Assembly (NCBI RefSeq): GCF_003268855.1
Contig: NZ_QLSZ01000003.1
Location: forward strand, 62,001-126,000
Source of the DNA: Flavobacterium aciduliphilum
GTDB taxonomy: Bacteria > Bacteroidota > Bacteroidia > Flavobacteriales > Flavobacteriaceae
Direction: 5' to 3'
DNA length: 64,000 nt
Part shown: one piece after another, positions 59,565 through 64,000 of the stretch
How positions within the stretch are numbered: the stretch's first letter is position 1
Layout: each line of letters opens with the position of its first letter
The notes under the pieces: model-generated
The model's input: only the letters and a program-made list of their open reading frames with translations
Databases searched by the model: none
What the model was told of the DNA's origin: nothing
Translations under genes and position numbers: made by a program

Positions 59565-60272
59565 TTATTTGTTCCAATCAAATTCTTTCTTGAAAAATTT
59601 TGACAATTCCAGTTTATGATTTTCCAAGTTGTTTTTAGATGCCATAAAATTCTTATACGAGGCGGCATACATGGTATAGTACTGATTGTATTGCGATATC
59701 AATAAGTCAAAGTTCTCACTTGGAAGTTCAATTTCAATATTTTCAATTTCCTTAACGGTAACATAAATACTCTTTTGCTTCTTTTCTATATTAGATTCTG
59801 ATTTATCTTGGTCATTTTTTTGAGCTTTCACTAAATCGGTTAAAAAAACATCAACAACGGCATGAAAAAAAGGCAGTTGGTTTGGCTGGATTATAGTTCG
59901 TGGCGTTAAAACTAAAAAATGATGGGAAGGAATTACCTTATGATTTTCAAAATCAAAATTGGATTCTAATAAAGAACAACCTTTGGTTTGCCCTACCCTA
60001 TTAATAATAAAATCATTAGCCGTTAGTGGTTGGGGAATGGTTTTGGGTTCTGTAATCTTAAATAAAAGCTCTTTTCTTATGGTTGCCAATTCCCAATTAA
60101 TACTATTGAGCGTTAACACATCTATTGTTTTGGTTTCTTGAACTTTTTCATTATCAAGCGCATCATTGGTATCATTAGGTACTACTTTATCTTGCAATAA
60201 AGCAAGCTTACCTTGTCGCACATCAAACAAATCTTTTATCAAATATTTATTTGTTGCTGCGTTTGAAAACAT
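59565..60272 (-). CDS. HsdS-like half specificity subunit
   Basis: 235 residues from ATG 60272 (ATG 60293 is also possible). The opening YLIKDLFDVRQGK and the phrases TANDFIINRVGQTKGC, HHFLVLTPRTI and YVTVKEIENIEIELPSENFDLLISQYNQYYTMY, plus the final helical stretch, follow the order of a type I restriction target-recognition domain (TRD) and its coiled-coil spacer. Only one TRD is present, so it is half of an HsdS. No HsdM or HsdR gene is in the window. It may be an orphan specificity subunit or a regulator of a system elsewhere. Confidence 0.75.
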   Translation of the reverse strand: MFSNAATNKYLIKDLFDVRQGKLALLQDKVVPNDTNDALDNEKVQETKTIDVLTLNSINWELATIRKELLFKITEPKTIPQPLTANDFIINRVGQTKGCSLLESNFDFENHKVIPSHHFLVLTPRTIIQPNQLPFFHAVVDVFLTDLVKAQKNDQDKSESNIEKKQKSIYVTVKEIENIEIELPSENFDLLISQYNQYYTMYAASYKNFMASKNNLENHKLELSKFFKKEFDWNK

Positions 60273-60328
60273 AAAAAATAAATTTAAAATCATAATATAT
60301 CTTTTTAAAATTAGTTATAACCAAAAAG

Positions 60329-60445
60329 TTAAGCTAAGTGGCTTTTTTTGTATTTTGTTTTTCTACTATACTTTTTTTTATTCTTAAAAATAGTAGCGCG
60401 AGAGGCTGCCCAACGCTCTTGAAGGGTGATTTGAATGGTTTTCAT
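60329..60445 (-). CDS. Small basic protein, 38 residues
   Basis: ATG 60445 to TAA 60329 encodes MKTIQITLQERWAASRATIF followed by a run of Lys, Arg and Ser. The start, the spacing to the next gene and the strong basic tail suggest a real peptide, but the length makes it uncertain. It lies upstream of the HsdS-like gene on the same strand. Confidence 0.5.
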   Translation of the reverse strand: MKTIQITLQERWAASRATIFKNKKKYSRKTKYKKSHLA

Positions 60446-60501
60446 TATTTAGTTTTTTTTTTACAAAGATATAATTATTTTGATAATTTTAAACTAAATG
60501 T

Positions 60502-61221
60502 TTATTTTTTAATTAAAAGTTCTTGAACTAAACTCGATACGCCAATTGTAGCAGTATTTTTTAGCAGATGAATTCGATTTTTAGCTTTTATAAAATCATC
60601 TAAATTTTTTAATTCCTCTTTATCAATTATATATATGGGTACATCATCATTATTATTATAAAAAGGAATTTTATTTGCCGGATAAACCTCTAAAGAAGTT
60701 CCAACAATTATAATATAATCAGCTTCATAAATTTTTTCAGTAGCCAATGCTACTAATTCTTCATCCAATTCTTCTCCAAACCAAACTACATCAGGTCTCA
60801 ATTGTGACCCCTTAATACATTTATCACCTATATGAAGTGGTTTGTATCCCCAATCGTACACAAACTGTGGGTTATATGTAGATCTTACTTTTGTTAGTTC
60901 TCCATGCAGATGAATTACATTTTTTGACCCAGCTCTTTCATGCAAGTCATCAACATTTTGAGTTATTATAGTAACTTCAAAATGTTGTTCAAGTTTTGCT
61001 AAATCAAGATGCGCTTGGTTGGGCTCTACATTAGCTAATTGTCTTCGTCTTTCATTGTAAAATTCAAGGACTTTTGATTGATTCTTTTTAGTCCAAGCGC
61101 TTTTATGTGCTACTTCTTCTACTTTATAGTTATACCATAGCCCATTTACTGTATCCCTAAAGGTTTGAATACCACTTTCTGCTGATATTCCTGAACCAGT
61201 AAAAACTGCAATTTTTTTCAT
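60502..61221 (-). CDS. Sirtuin (SIR2/CobB family NAD-dependent deacylase)
   Basis: 239 residues from ATG 61221, which overlaps the ankyrin-like gene stop as ATGA. The motifs are intact: GSGISAESGIQTFR near 9-22, TQNVDDLHERAGS at 87-99, HLHGE with H106. FYNERRRQL contains the Y55-x-x-R58 pair that marks class III (desuccinylase/demalonylase) sirtuins. The usual zinc cysteine quartet is missing; one Cys remains in DKCIKGSQLRPDVVWFGE. So the fold probably keeps activity without a structural zinc. Translational coupling to the ankyrin-like partner suggests joint function. Confidence 0.92.
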   Translation of the reverse strand: MKKIAVFTGSGISAESGIQTFRDTVNGLWYNYKVEEVAHKSAWTKKNQSKVLEFYNERRRQLANVEPNQAHLDLAKLEQHFEVTIITQNVDDLHERAGSKNVIHLHGELTKVRSTYNPQFVYDWGYKPLHIGDKCIKGSQLRPDVVWFGEELDEELVALATEKIYEADYIIIVGTSLEVYPANKIPFYNNNDDVPIYIIDKEELKNLDDFIKAKNRIHLLKNTATIGVSSLVQELLIKK

Positions 61222-61642
61222 AACTGTTTTTTTAATTCTAAAATGTATGAATCTGTCCATTTTTCATCATAAGATTCTCCATTGTAGATACATTTTGCTC
61301 CATAAGATTTTAAGAGTTCTATGGTTTGTAAAATTAGAGAAGCATCGTTGCAGCCATCATTAACCGTAGTGATTTCTCCACTTTTTATTTCATACCACAA
61401 ATCATCATTCAAAACATATCCTAATGAGTACAATCGTCTTCATCTAATTGATTAACATCCATATTTCGTTTACTTATTAAATAAGCCAACAAAATCACAT
61501 TACATCTACGAGCTGACTCGTGAATCAAAGTTGCGCCAGGCATTTCAGGTCGATTTGTTTTAAACTCTACATTAAAACCGTTTCGCTCAGCTCGAATTAA
61601 TTCTTCCATAGTAGTGATATTTTCAAAATAGTTTTCGTTCAT
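61218..61642 (-). pseudogene. Ankyrin-repeat-like gene split by a frameshift
   Basis: The first part from ATG 61642 (EELIRAERNGFNVEFKTNRPEMPGATLIHESARRCNVILLAYLISKRNMDVNQLDEDD) has ankyrin-type helices (ATLIHESARRCNVILLAYLISK) and stops at TAG 61421. The following part in another frame (LYSLGYVLNDDLWYEI...ASLILQTIELLKSYGA) gives the next repeat. Joining them near 61430 with one extra base (GAC-G-GA-TTG) restores VNQLDEDGLYSLGYVL, a perfect ankyrin turn. The deletion of one G is the simplest explanation. The stop overlaps the sirtuin start. Confidence 0.7.
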
Positions 61643-61654
61643 TTTTTTATTTTT

Positions 61655-63085
61655 TTAAAAAGGTAAGTCTTCATCTTCTTCAGAGTCTTTAATTTCGATA
61701 GGTTTAATAGAAAGCAGAGCCAAAACATCCTCATCATTTTTTAAAGATTCATCTACAAATTGAATGGCGCTTTTGCTTGACTTCAATGCTTGAATAACTA
61801 ATTCTTTATCTTTCTTATAGCTATCATTAGCATATTGAAGTGCATTTCCATTAACCTTTATAGCTGCTTTTACAAATTCATCGTCACTCCAATAAGAAAT
61901 TGGAAAATCTGTCCAATTCCATTTTACTGATTTTCTTAAACTATCAATCGATGATTGTAATTTTAAAAGCTCTATAATAAAGTTTTTAGATTTTAATAAT
62001 CGAGAAGAGGCTACACTATAAAACACATTATAATCAACTAAGGTATGTGGCCAAATCTCAAATAAATTCAATATATAATCTTCATCATTTTTCAATAGCT
62101 CATAAGGAAAGAAAGATTCATAAGTACAAAAAAAAGGACCATCTTTAGCATATTCCTCCAAATACATTAATCCACAATCTATTTCGTTTGAAAGAATATT
62201 ATAATAATTAATAGTTTCCTGACTGCAATCCTCCTCATGAACTTCATTTGAATTCTCAAATAGTTCATAATTTTTATATAATAAATCTCTTATTTCTTTT
62301 TCAAAAAAGATTAGACATTCTTGTTTAGTTTTTTCTAAACAAATATCTTCATCATTTTGTATTCTATTTTCTAAAATTTGAAAGATAGAAACGTTTTTTT
62401 TTAGTGCTTCTATAATAAAAGGTTTATTTTCTTTTAAAGAATTATCAACAAAATAAAAAGCTCTGAAATCATTTTTAATTCCCTGAAGAAGCACTTCGCT
62501 ATCTTTTTTTAAATTTTCAGAAGCAAAAGAAAGTCCTAATCCATTAATCTTATTTAATGCTAATATAATTGATTTATCATGCTTATAAGAATCTGATTCG
62601 TCAAGTTTATCATTAAAGTTATCCCAGAGATATTGCATAAAGTAATGACGTGAATAAAAAAAAGATAGCTTAATATTTCCACTTATATAATCCAATTTAA
62701 TATTTGGATTGACATATTCGAAAATGTCATCCGTTTTATACTTTTCCGAATCTATAAATTCTTTAAGTTTTAATGATTCTTTTTGATTATGTTTGGCTTC
62801 ATTTAATGACAAACCAAATAATGCATCGTCATAAAGTTGTTGTTTCTCATTTTCATTAAAATGTTCCTCAAATGAATGTCCCTCCAAAGAAGTTTGAAAC
62901 TGATTCAAGTTATCCCAAGCGGCAAAAAAACCTTCTAAAGTTCTATTTATTTGTTGATGATACCAAATGAATGTGGTTAAATCCATCGGAATGGTTTCGG
63001 GTAATTCAAAAAAGGTATTGTGTATAAAATATAAATCCTCACCAGGTAAGTCGGGATGCTGAAATTTAAATACAGGTGTTGCCAT
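61655..63085 (-). CDS. DUF4116-like repeat protein, 476 residues
   Basis: The C-terminal half has the pattern of DUF4116 (LLKSKNFIIELLKLQSSIDSL, SDDEFVKAAIKVNGNALQYANDSYKKDKELVIQALKSSKSAIQFVDESLKNDEDVLAL), with the KD/ND-x-E repeats also seen in the protein at 11131. The N-terminus (FKFQHPDLPGEDLYFIHNTFF) is distinct. It is acidic, with no signal peptide. It precedes the ankyrin-sirtuin pair by 12 bases and is likely co-transcribed. Such repeat proteins may serve as adaptors. Confidence 0.8.
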   Translation of the reverse strand: MATPVFKFQHPDLPGEDLYFIHNTFFELPETIPMDLTTFIWYHQQINRTLEGFFAAWDNLNQFQTSLEGHSFEEHFNENEKQQLYDDALFGLSLNEAKHNQKESLKLKEFIDSEKYKTDDIFEYVNPNIKLDYISGNIKLSFFYSRHYFMQYLWDNFNDKLDESDSYKHDKSIILALNKINGLGLSFASENLKKDSEVLLQGIKNDFRAFYFVDNSLKENKPFIIEALKKNVSIFQILENRIQNDEDICLEKTKQECLIFFEKEIRDLLYKNYELFENSNEVHEEDCSQETINYYNILSNEIDCGLMYLEEYAKDGPFFCTYESFFPYELLKNDEDYILNLFEIWPHTLVDYNVFYSVASSRLLKSKNFIIELLKLQSSIDSLRKSVKWNWTDFPISYWSDDEFVKAAIKVNGNALQYANDSYKKDKELVIQALKSSKSAIQFVDESLKNDEDVLALLSIKPIEIKDSEEDEDLPF

Positions 63086-63219
63086 TTTATTGTTTTCTAA
63101 TTAATTATACGAATCTATATTATTCATTATTAATAAACTAATTTATTTATAGTTTATCGTACATCATTATTTTGTTTTCAAAAATTGAATAGCTTTAAAA
63201 AGCCATCTTAAACTATATA

Positions 63220-64000
63220 TTAATAAATTTGCGCTGCAATATTTTTTACAACAGAACCCGCTAAAATAGAACCATAGTACCCTTTTTCAGAATTTGGATT
63301 TTTTATATAAGCTAAAATAGTAAATTTGGGTTTTTCACTTGGAAAATATCCTACAAATGATGAAGCATATTCTTTCTTTTGATTTTCAGAAGAATAGTTG
63401 ATTTGAGTGGTAGCTGAATACCCTGAAATAGCTATTTTTTGGGAATTAACAAACTGACAAGAACCTTTTGAAACAGATTGTCTCAATAAATCTTTTAAAA
63501 TAGTAATTGTTGTCTTAGAACATTCAGTATTTCTGCTAACTGGTTTAGAAAATTCCTTTGAATCTCCGATATTATTTTGAATATTAGAAACAAGTAAAGG
63601 TGCAACCATAACTCCATTGTTTGCGATAGAATTAAAATAGGTTAATAGTTGAATGGGGGTTAATTCTATTCCATAACCAATACCCATAAAGGGCAGTGTT
63701 ATTTTAGACCAAGAATTGGTATTTGGTGATGGAATAACAGAATTACAACTGATTTGTGAAAAAGAAGAACTTAGACCAAACTTATTAAAGTTGTTAATGT
63801 ATTGATTGGGGGTGTTTTTATATGAACTATCAATAGCTTTTGCGAAAATGGTATTTGAAGAATTTAAAAAAGCTTTTCTTAAAGACAATTCATTAAATCC
63901 TAAGTGATTATCAATAATGCTCTTTCCATACATAGATATTTTACCACCTTTGGCATCATATACAGATGATGTATCTGATTTTTTATCTTCCAATAAAGAC
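63220..64000 (-). CDS. FtsI/PBP-like transpeptidase, C-terminal part (gene cut by window edge)
   Basis: 260 codons are visible and the frame is open to the edge. The SxN motif (SSN in NSSNTIFAKA) is intact, as is GIGYGIELTPIQLLTYFNSIANNGV, the typical stretch of class B PBPs. The KTG position is altered: where KTGTA is expected, the sequence reads ISGYSATTQ. The catalytic SxxK Ser would be outside the window. The missing KTG suggests an inactive or specialised paralogue of FtsI. It ends 134 bases before the DUF4116 gene. It should be in the inner membrane with a periplasmic domain. Confidence 0.85.
   Translation of the reverse strand, partial: SLLEDKKSDTSSVYDAKGGKISMYGKSIIDNHLGFNELSLRKAFLNSSNTIFAKAIDSSYKNTPNQYINNFNKFGLSSSFSQISCNSVIPSPNTNSWSKITLPFMGIGYGIELTPIQLLTYFNSIANNGVMVAPLLVSNIQNNIGDSKEFSKPVSRNTECSKTTITILKDLLRQSVSKGSCQFVNSQKIAISGYSATTQINYSSENQKKEYASSFVGYFPSEKPKFTILAYIKNPNSEKGYYGSILAGSVVKNIAAQIY

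Noticed and set aside
59565..60445. Complete type I restriction-modification system
   Set aside because: Only an S-like protein is present; no methylase or translocase motif was found in the window.
1..64000. rRNA, tRNA or CRISPR array
   Set aside because: I saw no conserved rRNA blocks, no cloverleaf with CCA-type end and no regular direct repeats with spacers. The Cas4-like DUF2779 protein alone does not imply CRISPR.

Overview
The window is low-GC (by eye about 30 percent G+C), densely packed chromosomal DNA of a Bacteroidota member, most likely a flavobacterium. Three things point there: promoter-like TAnnTTTG boxes upstream of several genes; many short lipoproteins and secreted proteins; and typical Bacteroidota families such as a FISUMP domain, DUF2779, an HU-like protein, and a lipoprotein with a collagen-like stretch. 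No rRNA, tRNA, transposase or phage structural gene is visible. Only the two cut genes at the ends (a TM0106-type nuclease and an FtsI-like transpeptidase) and a few others look like ordinary genes; most of the rest is accessory.

Layout. 1-8.2 kb: a RecB-like nuclease, then an operon of HD phosphohydrolase, SbcD, SbcC and a propeller-like protein, preceded by a WYL-type regulator and two small genes. 8.3-16 kb: a run of minus-strand orphan genes including an ART-like protein, a NADAR-domain protein, a DUF4116 repeat protein, a GIY-YIG-like protein and a PPP-family phosphatase. 16-30 kb: four paralogous genes with an HTH-like N-terminus and helical C-terminus (16119, 20791, 22062, 29143), a secreted DNase-I-fold endonuclease, lipoproteins, and an HU plus SSS-transporter operon with 22-bp-spaced iterons upstream. 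30-34.6 kb: an internally duplicated gene pair, then two PD-(D/E)XK nucleases, one with a Cas4-like cysteine set and a DnaQ-like domain.

34.6-41.4 kb is the most striking region. A tightly overlapping seven-gene minus-strand operon encodes two stand-alone E2/UBC-like proteins, a JAB/JAMM peptidase fused to a third UBC/RWD-like domain, a ThiF/E1-like adenylyltransferase, an AAA+ ATPase and two small unknown proteins. It is divergent from a WYL-domain regulator, and the shared promoter holds an imperfect 24-bp palindrome. This is the architecture of a bacterial ubiquitination-like conflict system, but no recognisable ubiquitin-like protein is present.

41.4-57 kb: orphan proteins, a third WYL regulator next to a protein whose paralogue lies 2 kb away with a shared upstream motif, a GNAT acetyltransferase, a restriction-nuclease-like protein, a HExxH protein and a HAD-FISUMP fusion. 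57-63 kb: two structured non-coding stretches, a SLOG/DUF2493 protein, an HsdS-like half specificity subunit, a sirtuin coupled to a frameshifted ankyrin-like gene, and a second DUF4116 protein. The window ends in an FtsI-like transpeptidase that lacks the KTG motif.

Several genes carry single lesions (in-frame stops near 9267, 31433 and 55400, a frameshift near 61430). They suggest decaying accessory genes or assembly errors. Functions are read from motifs by eye; no database search or structure prediction was run.
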